From: Nitrospirillum viridazoti CBAmc
Lineage (GTDB): Bacteria; Pseudomonadota; Alphaproteobacteria; Azospirillales; Azospirillaceae
Reading direction: 5' to 3'
Assembly (NCBI RefSeq): GCF_000730165.1
Contig: NZ_CP022112.1
Coordinates: forward strand, 1,156,001-1,220,000
Length of the DNA: 64,000 bases
Under the pieces are notes generated by a model. The model searched no databases. It was not told where the DNA came from and saw only the letters and a program-made list of their open reading frames with translations. The translations under genes were made by a program, and so were the position numbers. This document shows positions 1 to 9,301 of this stretch, piece after piece; position 1 is the first letter of the stretch, and each line of letters starts with the position of its first letter.

Positions 1-2330
1 CGAGCCGGCGCTGATCAGGGTGGAGGTGCCCGCCAGGTAGGTGCTGGTGCTGGACACGCTGGCGACCACGCTGCCGCCGGTCAGGCTGGCCGTGCCGCTG
101 ACGATCAGCCCGCTGGTCCCCGGAATCAGGTTCAGCGTGCCGGCGCTCTGGGCATAGTGGCCAGTGATGCGGACGATGGTGCTCAGCGACAGGCTGGCGC
201 CAAGGTTGCTGACGGTGTGGTTGGGCGCGAAGATGCGGTCGTTCACCAGCAAGTTGCCGGACGTGAAGGCCACGTTGCCCAGCGTGCTGACGATGGTGCC
301 CTGGCCCGACTGGCCGGTCAGCGTGCCGATGGTGCCGGTGGCACCGCCGCTGATGGTCAGGGTGGCGGCGGTCTGATTATTAATGGTGCCCCGGACCACG
401 CCGCTGTTGCTGAAGCCGTTGACCAGCGTCCCGGTAAGGTACAGCGCGTTGCTGCTGCTGATGGTGCCGCCCGCCAGGTTGACCAGCGTGCCTAGCGTAC
501 CCGCGACGTTCACGGCGCTGGTGGCGTTGGCGATGACGCCGCTGTTCACCAGCGTATCCAAAGTGCCGGACACCTGGACGGCGCTCTGCCCGGCGGTGAT
601 GGTGCCGCTGTTGTTCAGCGTGCCCATCGTGGCGTTGCCGTCGATGTAGACGCCCTGCGGGCCGCCATTGATGCTGCCGCTGTTCGTCAGCAGCCCCAGG
701 GTGCCGAAGTCAACGACGCCGGCGGAGCCGGAGCTGATCAGGCCGGCGTTGGACAGCGTGCCCAGATAGCTGTCGTTCTGCGCGCCGGCGGCCGTGCCAC
801 CCAGGATGGTGCCACCAGCGCTGTTGATCAGCAGCCCGATGGTGGACTGGTTGCCCAGCGCCTTGACCGCGCTGGAGATCAGTCCGCTGTTGATCAGCGT
901 GCCGACGCTGCCGTTGTTGCTTAGCCCCGTGTTCGATCCCGTCAGCGTCCCGCTGTTGCTGAGCGTGCCGACCGTGCCGGTCGAGGCCACATAGAGGGCT
1001 TGACTGACGCCGCCGATGCTGCCGCCGGTGCTGAGCGTCGCCAGCGCGCCGCCCACATAGTCGTTGTTGGCGACGAACAGCAGGTTGTTGCCGCTGATGC
1101 TAAGGCCGCTGTCGAGACCGGTGATGGTGCCCGTCACCAACGCCGCACCGCCCTGGAGGGCCGAGCCGGCGCTGATCAGGGTGGAGGCGCCCGCCAGGTA
1201 AGTGCTGGTGCTGGACACGCTGGCGACCACGCTGCCGCCGGTCAGGCTGACCGTGCCGCTGACGATCAGCCCGCTGGTCCCCGGAGTCAGGTTCAGCGTG
1301 CCGGCCGTTTGATCAAAGGCGCCCGTCACCGTGACCGGATTGGTCAACGTCAGCGACGCGCCGCTGTTCACCACCGTGTGGCCGGTGACATTGATGTCGT
1401 CGTTCAGCAGCAGATTGCCGCTGGTGAACGACAGGTTGGACAGCGTGTTGACGATGCTGCCCGTGCTGGTCACGGTCTGGCCCGTCAGCGTGCCGATGGT
1501 GGCGCCGGTGCCGCCGCTGATCGTCAGGGCGTTGGTCGACGCATTCAGAATCTTGCCGGCGATCAGGCCGCTGTTGGCGACCGGGCCCAGCGTGGCGCTG
1601 GACGCGACGAACAGGGCGGTGGCGCCGGTCACCGTGCCCGCATTGATGACCTGACTCAAGGAAGTCAGAACGGCGATGCCGCCCACAGCCCCGCTGATCA
1701 GCCCGTTGTTGGTCAGCTGGCCGAGCCCCTGCCCACCGACACCCAGCGCGGTGCTATTGGTGCTGACGATGGTGCCGGTGACGCTGTTGACCAGGGTGCC
1801 GACGGAACCGAACAGGCCCATGCCGGCCGACGTCGTGCCAAGGATCACGCCGCTGTTGACGATGCGGTCAATGCGGCTGCCGTCCGCCATATAAACGCCC
1901 ATGGAGCCGCCAGAAAGCGTACCGGCGTTGCTGAGCGTGCCCACGGACCCGCCGACTTGGGACCCGATCAGAGTGTCGTCCATGGCGAAACCACGCACGC
2001 TGCCGCTGATCGTTCCGCTGTTGGTCAGGGTGCCGACCGTGCCGGTTGGGGCGATGTACACGCCAGTCGCGACACCGCTGATGGTACCGGTGTTATCGAT
2101 CGTCCCCAGGCTGCCGCCGACATAGTCGTTGGTCACCGTCAGCAGCAGACTACCGCCGCCGACGCTGAAGCCGGCGCCGGCAACATTGCTGACGGTGGTG
2201 ATTCGGGCGACGACTGCGCTGTAGTCGGACGCACTGGGGGAGGACACCAAGGTAACGCCGCTGCCCGCCAAATAGTTACCGGTGGCGGACAGGGTGGCCG
2301 CCACCGTGCCGGCGATGGTGGCGCCGTCGG
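1..2330. repeat. Long internal repeat units in the adhesin gene
   Basis: The first about 145 nt of the window recur almost perfectly from 1162 onward, an offset of 1161 nt (387 codons, in frame). A third, more diverged copy lies near 2255-2400. The repeat encodes the TSTYLAG-type segment and the block that follows it. The unit is therefore a whole passenger subdomain duplicated in tandem, not a short microsatellite. Confidence 0.75.
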
Positions 2331-3492
2331 TCACCACCAGTTGACCGCCCGTCAAGGCCAAGGTGCCGGCCGATTGGCCGTAGGCGCCCGTCACCGTGAC
2401 CGCTTGGGTCAATGTCAGCGCCGCGCCGGTGTTCAGCACCGTGTGCCCGGTGGCATCGACACTGTCGCCAAGAACCAGGTTGCCGCCGCTGAATACAAGG
2501 TCGCTGTTGGTATTGTGGATCGTGCCGATACTGTCGAGGGTCACAATCGGGTTGCTGGACCATCCCCCCATCGCGCCCTTCAGCGTGCCCACCGTGGCAC
2601 CGCTGCCCCCGATGATGGTGAGCGCGACATTGGAGTTGTTCGTGATGTCGCCGGCAATGGTGCCGCTGTTGATCACGGTTCCAATGCTGGCCGCAATCGC
2701 CGACCCGGCGTTGATCAGGCCGGTGTTGATCAGGGTGCCGACACTGCCGCCATTGATGGCGGCGCTGCTGGCGGCGATGGAACCGCTGTTGGTCAGGAGG
2801 TTGATGGCGCCGCCGACGTTGTTGATGGCGGTGTAGTAGGCGCTGATGGTGCCGGCGTTGTTCAGACTGCCGATGGTGCCGAGATTCCGGATGGCGGCGG
2901 CGGTTTGGTTCAGAATCTGGCCGCCGCCATTATTGACGATGGTGTCGATGACGCCGGCGTTGCTGATGGCCGGCCCGCTGGAGCCATCGTTGGTGAGGGT
3001 GCCGTCGTTGATGATCGCGCCTATGCTGGCGCCAGCGGCGTTATAAAGGCCGGTCCGCCCGATGATCGCGCCGATGCTGGTGATCGTCACCAGGCCGATG
3101 ATGTTCTCGTTCTGAACCGCGGGGTCGTTGCCTCCCCGGATCAGGCCATTATTGCTCAGCGTGCCGATGGTGCCGAGGTTCTGGATGGCGTAGGCCGTGC
3201 TTTGGGCCCAGAGGGTGCCGCTATTGGAAAGGGTGCCGACACTGCCCACGCTCGACACGGAGAGTGCCACGACGCTGGCGGTCGCGGTGTGCACCGTGCC
3301 GGTATTGGTGACGGTGATGTTGGCGCCGCCTGTCACCACGAAGCTGGCGGAGGTCGAGCCGGAGATGACGGTGTCGCTGGAAATGGTGGTTTGCGCCTGG
3401 ACGGCACGGGGCAGCGAGAGGGCGACACCCATCGCCAGCAGGGAAGAGCCGGCCAGCAGAACCTTGGCGGAAGTCACACGCTTCATCGTCAT
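1..3492 (-). CDS. Large repetitive autotransporter/adhesin passenger, N-terminal part (runs off window)
   Basis: The minus strand is open without a stop from an ATG at 3492 to the window edge (1164 codons), so the C-terminus, where a beta-barrel would be expected, is not visible. ATGs at 3498 and 3486 are alternatives. Residues 1 to about 35 form a signal peptide: a basic MTMKR start, a hydrophobic run, then a VQA-QT-like cleavage site. The rest is almost entirely short Gly/Ser/Thr/Asn/Ile/Val-rich repeats of the GTLTNSGTISG type, as in beta-helical passenger domains of type V secreted adhesins. Larger units of about 387 residues also recur. There are no cysteines in the stretches read. The family type is clear from composition and repeats; the ligand cannot be predicted. 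Confidence 0.82.
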   Translation of the reverse strand, partial: MTMKRVTSAKVLLAGSSLLAMGVALSLPRAVQAQTTISSDTVISGSTSASFVVTGGANITVTNTGTVHTATASVVALSVSSVGSVGTLSNSGTLWAQSTAYAIQNLGTIGTLSNNGLIRGGNDPAVQNENIIGLVTITSIGAIIGRTGLYNAAGASIGAIINDGTLTNDGSSGPAISNAGVIDTIVNNGGGQILNQTAAAIRNLGTIGSLNNAGTISAYYTAINNVGGAINLLTNSGSIAASSAAINGGSVGTLINTGLINAGSAIAASIGTVINSGTIAGDITNNSNVALTIIGGSGATVGTLKGAMGGWSSNPIVTLDSIGTIHNTNSDLVFSGGNLVLGDSVDATGHTVLNTGAALTLTQAVTVTGAYGQSAGTLALTGGQLVVTDGATIAGTVAATLSATGNYLAGSGVTLVSSPSASDYSAVVARITTVSNVAGAGFSVGGGSLLLTVTNDYVGGSLGTIDNTGTISGVATGVYIAPTGTVGTLTNSGTISGSVRGFAMDDTLIGSQVGGSVGTLSNAGTLSGGSMGVYMADGSRIDRIVNSGVILGTTSAGMGLFGSVGTLVNSVTGTIVSTNSTALGVGGQGLGQLTNNGLISGAVGGIAVLTSLSQVINAGTVTGATALFVASSATLGPVANSGLIAGKILNASTNALTISGGTGATIGTLTGQTVTSTGSIVNTLSNLSFTSGNLLLNDDINVTGHTVVNSGASLTLTNPVTVTGAFDQTAGTLNLTPGTSGLIVSGTVSLTGGSVVASVSSTSTYLAGASTLISAGSALQGGAALVTGTITGLDSGLSISGNNLLFVANNDYVGGALATLSTGGSIGGVSQALYVASTGTVGTLSNSGTLTGSNTGLSNNGSVGTLINSGLISSAVKALGNQSTIGLLINSAGGTILGGTAAGAQNDSYLGTLSNAGLISSGSAGVVDFGTLGLLTNSGSINGGPQGVYIDGNATMGTLNNSGTITAGQSAVQVSGTLDTLVNSGVIANATSAVNVAGTLGTLVNLAGGTISSSNALYLTGTLVNGFSNSGVVRGTINNQTAATLTISGGATGTIGTLTGQSGQGTIVSTLGNVAFTSGNLLVNDRIFAPNHTVSNLGASLSLSTIVRITGHYAQSAGTLNLIPGTSGLIVSGTASLTGGSVVASVSSTSTYLAGTSTLISAGS

Positions 3493-4342
3493 CCCCATCC
3501 CACGCCGAATTTCGGGGGCACGCGGAAAGGGGAAACAGGCAAAGCGGATGAACCACGGGACCCAGTTCAGCCCCACCTCCGGTCTGCCACACGCATCCCA
3601 ACCTTGTATCCCCACCCCTGGCCACAAGCCTAAGTGCCAGGCAGGCACACCTAGCCAAAAGATGGTGTCCCTTACTGGTTCTGCGGGATGTCTTAATGCC
3701 TGTCAATCCCACGATCATGGCGCACCGCGCATATTTCAGAGGATGAATTATAATTACTGTACGTCGGTGTTTAATTACCGATAACAATCGCGAAAGTAGC
3801 GACAGCCCATCGCCTCACACCGTTGTTTCTCAAGGAAATTGAGCCGGAACGGGCAATTTTCGCCGCCCCACAGACGCAACCACCCGCCTTAGACCAACAC
3901 TATTTGCGTTTTTGCGAATTATTAGTGGCGGCGGATGGCGGCGCAGGCCGCAGCCTATCCAAAAGTATAGCGCACTTCCCGAGCAGCGGGCGACCGGCGC
4001 CCTCCCACCAAGGCATGAGGGGCAAGACAGGGCGAGGGAAAAGCGACGGCGACGGGATGAATTGGACATCGTCCTGGAGGGCGACTCTTCCCGAAGCACC
4101 GCCAAAGAGGTAGGTTTGCCGCTTTGAGCGCCCAAGGGCGCGCCGGCGCCACCGTCACCCGTACCAAGTGATATTGGATAGCGCCGCCTCACCGCCGGCG
4201 GGACAGTGCGCGCTGTGACGCCGCCCATAGCGAATATGCGTTGCCGCTGCGATGGATGCGGGGATTTACCCCCGGCAGATTCATGACTAGAACTAGCCGG
4301 GCGCTGTGGGTAAACGGCGTTGGGGACTTTGAGGTTAAGGAA
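3493..4342. other. Intergenic region without a convincing gene
   Basis: This 850-nt gap lies between the divergently transcribed adhesin and lipid hydroxylase genes. Short open frames are present but none has a good ribosome site or recognisable protein. The part around 3720-3790 is AT-rich and promoter-like. An inverted repeat, CTCAA-N5-TTGAG, sits at 3829-3843. I see no RNA gene. Confidence 0.5.
3747..3752 (-). promoter_or_regulatory. Possible -10 element for the adhesin gene
   Basis: Reading the minus strand there is a perfect TATAAT in a locally AT-rich patch, with a weak -35 (ATTAAA) 17 nt upstream. It would leave a leader of about 250 nt before the adhesin start. Only the sequence match supports it. 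Confidence 0.3.
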
Positions 4343-5134
4343 ATGGCACAGAAACTCGCCTGGGGCCGTGCCTGGCATGGGCGCAGTTACGATCTCGGCC
4401 GCATGACCCTGGCGGATCTCTGGCGGGCGTACCTCACCTATCCGGCAATCCAGATCTATGGCCTGCTGGCCGTGGCCGCCGCGGCCTACACCATCGCCAC
4501 GGCGCGGCAATGGCAGGGGCCGGCGCTGGCCGTCCTGGCGGTCTTCTTCGTCTATCCCATGGCCTGGTTCCTGATTCACCGCTACATCCTGCACGGCCGC
4601 TGGCTGTATCGGATGAAATGGTCGGCCAGCCTGTGGAAGCGCATCCATTTCGACCATCACCAGGACCCGCACCTGCTGGAGGTCCTGTTCGGTTCCCCCG
4701 CCAACACGCTGCCGACCATCGCCCTGGTGTCCATGCCGGTCGGCTATGTCATCGGCGGCTGGCCGGCCGCCGGCGCGGCCCTGGCGACCGGCCTGGCCAC
4801 CACCTGCGTCTATGAATTCATCCACTGTATCCAGCACCTGAACTACAAACCCAAGAGCCGCTTCATCCAGAAGCTGAAGCGCGATCACCTGATCCATCAT
4901 TTCCATAATGAGGATACCAACCTGGGGATCGTCAGCTTCACGCCCGACCGGCTGTTCGGCACCTATTTCGCCTCGGCCCGCGACTGCCCGAAAAGCGCCA
5001 CGGTCTTCAACCTCGGCTATGACCTTGACGAGGCCCGCCGTTATCCCTGGGTGATGGAGGTGACCGGCTCGCCGCCGCGTGACCGTCCGCCAACCGCGTT
5101 CGCAACTTCTGACACAGGTGGTGCGGCCTCGTGA
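4343..5134 (+). CDS. Fatty acid hydroxylase / sterol desaturase superfamily protein
   Basis: This is a 263-residue membrane di-iron oxygenase of the fatty-acid-hydroxylase type. The histidine clusters are visible: HRYILH at 79-84, HFDHH at 102-106 and HLIHHFH at 182-188, with hydrophobic segments near 40-55, 60-78 and 125-155. The start is the ATG eight nt after a GAGG; an upstream in-frame ATG at 4241 has poorer context. Its stop overlaps the GTG start of the ceramide synthase-like gene, so the two are translationally coupled. From this context the inferred role is hydroxylation of the acyl chain or long-chain base of a sphingolipid. Family members also act on carotenoids, sterols and ether lipids, so the substrate is uncertain. 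Confidence 0.85.
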   Translation: MAQKLAWGRAWHGRSYDLGRMTLADLWRAYLTYPAIQIYGLLAVAAAAYTIATARQWQGPALAVLAVFFVYPMAWFLIHRYILHGRWLYRMKWSASLWKRIHFDHHQDPHLLEVLFGSPANTLPTIALVSMPVGYVIGGWPAAGAALATGLATTCVYEFIHCIQHLNYKPKSRFIQKLKRDHLIHHFHNEDTNLGIVSFTPDRLFGTYFASARDCPKSATVFNLGYDLDEARRYPWVMEVTGSPPRDRPPTAFATSDTGGAAS

Positions 5135-6261
5135 CCGCGATCGACATCGTCCCCGTGACGGGGCCCGCCCTTCTCGACCGTTTCATCCGCCTGCCCGAAA
5201 GGCTGCACAAGAACGATCCGCACTACATCGCGCCGCTGCATCTGGAGCGTAAAGAGGCGCTGACGGCCAAGAACCCCTTCTTCGGCCATGCCGACGTACA
5301 GTTCTGGCTGGCCCGGAAGGACGGGCGGGACGTGGGCCGGATCAGCGCCCAGATCGACCATCACGCCCTGGAACTGCGGCCGGACGGGACCGGGCAGTTC
5401 GGCCTGATCGCCGCCGAGGACGATCCGGCAGTCATCAAGGCTCTGCTGGACGTGGCCGCCGACTGGCTGCGGGCCCGCGACATGACGCGCATGCAGGGAC
5501 CGCTGAACCTGAACATCAATGAGGAGATCGGGCTGCTGGTCGACGGCTTCGGCACACCGCCCATGCTGCTCATGGGCCACGACAAGCCCTACCTGGGTCC
5601 CCGCCTGGAAGAGCAGGGACTGCGCAAGGAAAAGGACGTCTACGCCTATCTTTACGACATCACCAAGGACCTGCCCGCCGGCGCCCGCCGCCTGATCGAC
5701 CGGCCGCTGCCCAAGGGCATCACGGTGCGGCGCATGGATTTCAAGCGCTACGATGACGAGATCAAGGCCGTCACCTCCATCTTCAACGACGCCTGGCGGG
5801 ACAATTGGGGCTTCGTCCCCCTGACGGAGGTGGAGACCGACTACCTGGCCAAGTCGCTGAAGCCCTTGTTGAACCCGCGCCTGGTGCGGTTCGTGGAACA
5901 GGATGGCGAGGCGGTCGGCTTCATCGTCTGCCTGCCCAACCTGAACGAGGCCATCCGCGACCTGAACGGCAAGCTGCTGCCCCTGGGCTGGGCCAAGCTG
6001 CTGTGGCGGCTGAAGGTTGCCGGCCTCAAGACCGCGCGCGTGCCGCTGATGGGCATCCGCAAGGCGGCGTCCCAGGGCATGATCGGCAGCCTGCTGCCCT
6101 TCCTGCTGATCGACGCCGTACGCACCGACGCGGCGGCCATGGGCTTCCAGCACATCGAGCTGTCGTGGATTCTGGAGGACAACCTGCCCATGCGCCGCAT
6201 CAACGAAAGCCTGGGCGGCGTCGCGTACAAGACCTACCGCATCTATGAGAAGGCCCTCTGA
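5131..6261 (+). CDS. bcerS: Bacterial ceramide synthase-like GNAT N-acyltransferase
   Basis: This 376-residue protein belongs to the GNAT-fold family often labelled dATP pyrophosphohydrolase/N-acetyltransferase. It contains the family's early LERKEAL...NPFFGHA block (about 41-54), GRISAQIDHH (about 71-80), and a C-terminal GNAT core with VGFIVCLPN near 265-275. In Caulobacter crescentus the corresponding protein N-acylates the sphingoid base, giving ceramide. It starts with GTG, overlapping the stop of the hydroxylase gene by four nt. The neighbours CerR-like reductase, acyl-AMP ligase, ACP and serine palmitoyltransferase complete the known ceramide gene set, which strongly supports this role over a generic acetyltransferase. 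Confidence 0.8.
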   Translation: MTAIDIVPVTGPALLDRFIRLPERLHKNDPHYIAPLHLERKEALTAKNPFFGHADVQFWLARKDGRDVGRISAQIDHHALELRPDGTGQFGLIAAEDDPAVIKALLDVAADWLRARDMTRMQGPLNLNINEEIGLLVDGFGTPPMLLMGHDKPYLGPRLEEQGLRKEKDVYAYLYDITKDLPAGARRLIDRPLPKGITVRRMDFKRYDDEIKAVTSIFNDAWRDNWGFVPLTEVETDYLAKSLKPLLNPRLVRFVEQDGEAVGFIVCLPNLNEAIRDLNGKLLPLGWAKLLWRLKVAGLKTARVPLMGIRKAASQGMIGSLLPFLLIDAVRTDAAAMGFQHIELSWILEDNLPMRRINESLGGVAYKTYRIYEKAL

Positions 6262-6267
6262 CGCGGC

Positions 6268-7233
6268 TTACGGCAGCCAGCCGGCGGACCTGTACCAGCC
6301 GACGGTGTCGCGGAACCCCTGCGCCAGGCTTACGGCGGGCTGGTACACGCTTGCGGGCAGCAGTTCACCGGGCGTGACCGTCCAGTCGGGGTGCAGGATC
6401 TCCCGCGCCTTGCCCACGGTGAATATGGGGGCGATGCCGCGCACCCTTCCCCACCAGGATGAGGCCTGCCCGGCCGCTAGCAGCAGGCGGCCGGGCACCC
6501 GCAGGAACCGAGGCCGCGCGTCGCCGCGCATGGCCAGGGCGGCCTGCCGCATCATCTCGGCCATGGCATACCCGGCCGGTTCGGTATCTGCCAGGGCGTA
6601 GGTGCCCCCGTAGGAGGCCCCGGTGCCGGTCGCGACCGCGCTCAAGGCCCCGGCCGCGTCGCTGACATGGATCGCGGCCAGGCGCCCGTCGCTCACCAGT
6701 GGGACGACCGGCCGCGACGCAGTCCGGAAAATCGCCAGCGTCTCCCGATCCCAGGGGCCGTAGATCATGGGCGGGCGCAGGACGGCCAATTGACCCGGCG
6801 CGTCCGCATAAGCCTGCCGTGCCGCCTCCTCCCCCGCCCGCTTGCTGGCCGCGTAGTCCGACAGTTGCGGTTCACGCGCAGCCAGGGAGGAGACGACGAT
6901 GAGGCGGGCCTGGGGCGCCAAACGGCGCAGCGTTGAGGCCACCCGGGCGGTGCCATCCCGGTTGATGGCCATGAAGGCGTTCCGGTCCGGCGCTTTGATC
7001 AGGCCAGCGGCATGGACCAGCACCTGCGCCCCCGCGGCCAGGTGCGCCAGGGCGTCGGGATCCTCCAGCCCGCCCCGGACGGTCTCGAAGGTGAGGCCGG
7101 TCCAGGATGGGTGGTCCGGCGGCCGGCGGGCCAATATCCGCAACCGCGCGCCCGACCGCGCCAGGGTGGCAACCAGGTGCAGCCCGAGAAAGCCCGTCGC
7201 GCCCGTGACAGCGACGATGGGCCGCCCATTCAT
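6268..7233 (-). CDS. cerR: CerR-like NAD(P)-dependent reductase (extended SDR/epimerase family)
   Basis: This is a 321-residue extended short-chain dehydrogenase. The nucleotide-binding GATGFLG is at 11-17, serines are at 115-116, and the catalytic YAASK (Tyr127, Lys131) is present. Annotation as NAD-dependent epimerase is usual for this family, but in Caulobacter the member beside spt/acpR reduces the 3-oxo group of the sphingolipid backbone. The start ATG overlaps the stop of the acyl-AMP ligase (ATGA), so the two form a coupled operon. It converges on the ceramide synthase-like gene with a 6-nt gap. The assignment to CerR rests on family plus locus. Confidence 0.78.
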   Translation of the reverse strand: MNGRPIVAVTGATGFLGLHLVATLARSGARLRILARRPPDHPSWTGLTFETVRGGLEDPDALAHLAAGAQVLVHAAGLIKAPDRNAFMAINRDGTARVASTLRRLAPQARLIVVSSLAAREPQLSDYAASKRAGEEAARQAYADAPGQLAVLRPPMIYGPWDRETLAIFRTASRPVVPLVSDGRLAAIHVSDAAGALSAVATGTGASYGGTYALADTEPAGYAMAEMMRQAALAMRGDARPRFLRVPGRLLLAAGQASSWWGRVRGIAPIFTVGKAREILHPDWTVTPGELLPASVYQPAVSLAQGFRDTVGWYRSAGWLP

Positions 7234-8984
7234 GCCGGGACGGGCTCCACCGGCGCGGAGACGCCGAGGATGGGCATGTCGCCCGCTTGGTACAGGGTCT
7301 TCGCCCGACTGCGGCTGAGCTTGCCCGACGTGGTCTGCGGCAGGCTGTGCGGCGGCACCAGGACGACGCGGACCAGCACACCGTAGCGGCTGCGGAAGAC
7401 CTGGCCGATTTCGCCGGCCAAGGCGTCCCGCGTGGCCTGGTCCTGGCTGCGGCACTGAACCAGCGCCACCACCTCTTCCTCATCGCCGCTGTCGACGGAG
7501 AAGACCGCGACATCGCCGCTGCGCAGGGCGGCGATTTCCGCCTCTGCCGTCCATTCCAGATCCTGCGGCCACAGGTTGCGGCCGTTGACGATGATCAGGT
7601 CCTTGGCCCGCCCGGTGAGGACGATCTGGTCGTCCAGCAGGTAGCCCAGGTCACCGGTATCCAGCCAGCCGTCCCCGTCCAGAACCCGAGCGGTTTCCTC
7701 CGGCGCGTCGAAATAGCCGCTCATCAGGCTGGGGCCGCGGACGAAAATCCGCCCGACGTGGCGCTGCGGCTGCGGCCGGCCGGCACCGTCGCGCACCTCG
7801 ATGGTGTGGTCGGGCAGGATGTGGCCGCAGAGCACGAAGGTGCGGCTGCGTTCGGCGCCGGGCGCGGCCGGCACGGCGCGGTGCTCCTTCTCCAGCAGGA
7901 TGCTGTCGACCACGTCGTGGCGCACGCCCTGGCCCTTGGGTGTGAAGTTCAGGGCCAGCGTCGCCTCAGCCATGCCATAGCTGGGCACGAAGGCATGGGC
8001 GTCGAAGCCGTTGGCGGCGAAGCGCGCCGCGAAGTTGGCCAGCACGTGCGGGCGAATCATGTCGCCGCCGATACCGGCGCTGCGCCAGCTGGAAAGGTCT
8101 ATCCCCTCGGTCGACAGCGTCTCCGCCCGGCGGGCGCACAACTCATACCCGAAGGATGGGCTGTAGGAGATGGTGCCGCGGTTGCGGCTGATGAGGTCAA
8201 GCCACATCAGGGGACGGCGGGCGAATTCCCGCGTGGGTAGCGTGTCCACCGACACCTGGCACGCCATGGGGATCAGCAGGAAGCCGACCAGGCCCATGTC
8301 ATGATAAAAGGGCAGCCACGAGATGCAGCGGTCACCGTCGTCGATGGCCAAGCCGGTGCGGCCCACGTGGGCGGCGTTGCTGAGGAAGGCGCGCTGGGTC
8401 ACGGCAACGCCCATGGGGAAGCGTGTGCTGCCCGATGAGAATTGCAGGTAGCTGATGCTGTCGGCGGACTGTACCGGCAGGTCGCCCGCGAACGGCGCCA
8501 CGTCGTCAAGCAGGGCCAGTGTGCCGGAAATCTTGAGGTCCAGGCACTCCGCCGACTGCACCAGCCAATCGTTGAGCATGGCCGGCCCGAAGGCAGCGGT
8601 GGCGCCGCAGCTTTCCAGCATGCGCCGGATGTGGGCGATGTAGGTGTCCTTGCCGCCGAACGCCGAGGGCAGCGGCATGGGCGCCGGCACCAGCCGGGCG
8701 TATTGGCACGCGAAGAAGGCGCGGACGAAATCACCATCGCTTTCCGCGATCAGGCCGACGCGGTCGCCGGGTTCCAGACCCATACCCAGCAGGCGGCGGG
8801 CCAGATCGATCGCCTGTTCCCGCAGGGTGGCGTAGGGCAAGGCCTCGCTGAGCACACCCTTGCCGGAATAGAAATTATAACCCGTGGGGCCCTGGGCGGC
8901 GTAATCCAGCGCGTCGGCTACGGACAGGAAATCCGCATGGCGAGTCGGGAGCCCGGGATGATGGGAGGGCGTCGGAAACGTCAT
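7230..8984 (-). CDS. aasR: Fatty acyl-AMP ligase / acyl-ACP synthetase (AasR-like)
   Basis: This 584-residue ANL-superfamily adenylating enzyme carries the P-loop-like [12 protein letters not shown] (182-193) and a downstream [11 protein letters not shown] block, typical of fatty acyl-AMP ligases that hand acyl groups to carrier proteins. In the Caulobacter ceramide pathway such an enzyme loads a dedicated acyl carrier protein (AcpR) for serine palmitoyltransferase. Here the ACP genes lie at 14488 and 23917. The gene leads a minus-strand operon with the CerR-like reductase. Use of acyl-ACP as substrate is inferred from the FAAL type and neighbours; polyketide or lipopeptide loading is unlikely because no PKS or NRPS is present. 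Confidence 0.82.
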   Translation of the reverse strand: MTFPTPSHHPGLPTRHADFLSVADALDYAAQGPTGYNFYSGKGVLSEALPYATLREQAIDLARRLLGMGLEPGDRVGLIAESDGDFVRAFFACQYARLVPAPMPLPSAFGGKDTYIAHIRRMLESCGATAAFGPAMLNDWLVQSAECLDLKISGTLALLDDVAPFAGDLPVQSADSISYLQFSSGSTRFPMGVAVTQRAFLSNAAHVGRTGLAIDDGDRCISWLPFYHDMGLVGFLLIPMACQVSVDTLPTREFARRPLMWLDLISRNRGTISYSPSFGYELCARRAETLSTEGIDLSSWRSAGIGGDMIRPHVLANFAARFAANGFDAHAFVPSYGMAEATLALNFTPKGQGVRHDVVDSILLEKEHRAVPAAPGAERSRTFVLCGHILPDHTIEVRDGAGRPQPQRHVGRIFVRGPSLMSGYFDAPEETARVLDGDGWLDTGDLGYLLDDQIVLTGRAKDLIIVNGRNLWPQDLEWTAEAEIAALRSGDVAVFSVDSGDEEEVVALVQCRSQDQATRDALAGEIGQVFRSRYGVLVRVVLVPPHSLPQTTSGKLSRSRAKTLYQAGDMPILGVSAPVEPVPA

Positions 8985-9301
8985 TTTTACGTGTAACCCT
9001 AACTCTCTATGGCTTTACGCCGAGGGATTGGAACACAGGTATGCAAATTGATGACAGAAAGGCAAATGTGCCGTCGTTGAGGCTGATGCGCCGAACGCGG
9101 CGCTTGTGGCCGGCCCGGCGCCCCGGTAGATGGGCAAGTGGCTTTGCAGGTTCATGTCAATGCTGTTGCCGATCTATGTCATGCGCTATCGTGACCTGAG
9201 AATGCGAAGCTCCTTACCGCGGACACAACGGCACCGTCTGTGACCGAGACCCGGCGGGGCGCTGAAGATTTTTTTGCAACTAGCAACTCACAGGTTACGT
9301 C
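8985..9301. promoter_or_regulatory. Divergent promoter region, acyl-AMP ligase / inositol synthase
   Basis: About 317 nt separate two divergent genes of the lipid locus, with no open frame of interest. The last 18 nt before the inositol synthase start (from 9284) are identical to those before the second copy of that gene, while the sequence further upstream differs completely. The two copies are therefore probably driven by different promoters. Confidence 0.5.

Noticed and set aside
1-3480. CRISPR-like repetitive DNA
   Set aside because: Repeats are irregular, coding and in frame, with no constant repeat-spacer pattern and no cas genes.
1000-3633. 877-codon open frame on the plus strand, opposite the adhesin
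   Set aside because: Its product is low-complexity (Ala/Gly/Arg/His/Gln/Asp) and is the antisense shadow of the repetitive adhesin gene; no start context or family features.
3829-3843. CTCAA-N5-TTGAG inverted repeat as a Crp/Fnr site
   Set aside because: The arms are inverted relative to the TTGA...TCAA type and the spacer is wrong; no gene is suitably placed.
3830-4906. Long minus-strand frame across the adhesin/hydroxylase gap
   Set aside because: Most of it is antisense to the hydroxylase gene and the rest is not protein-like.
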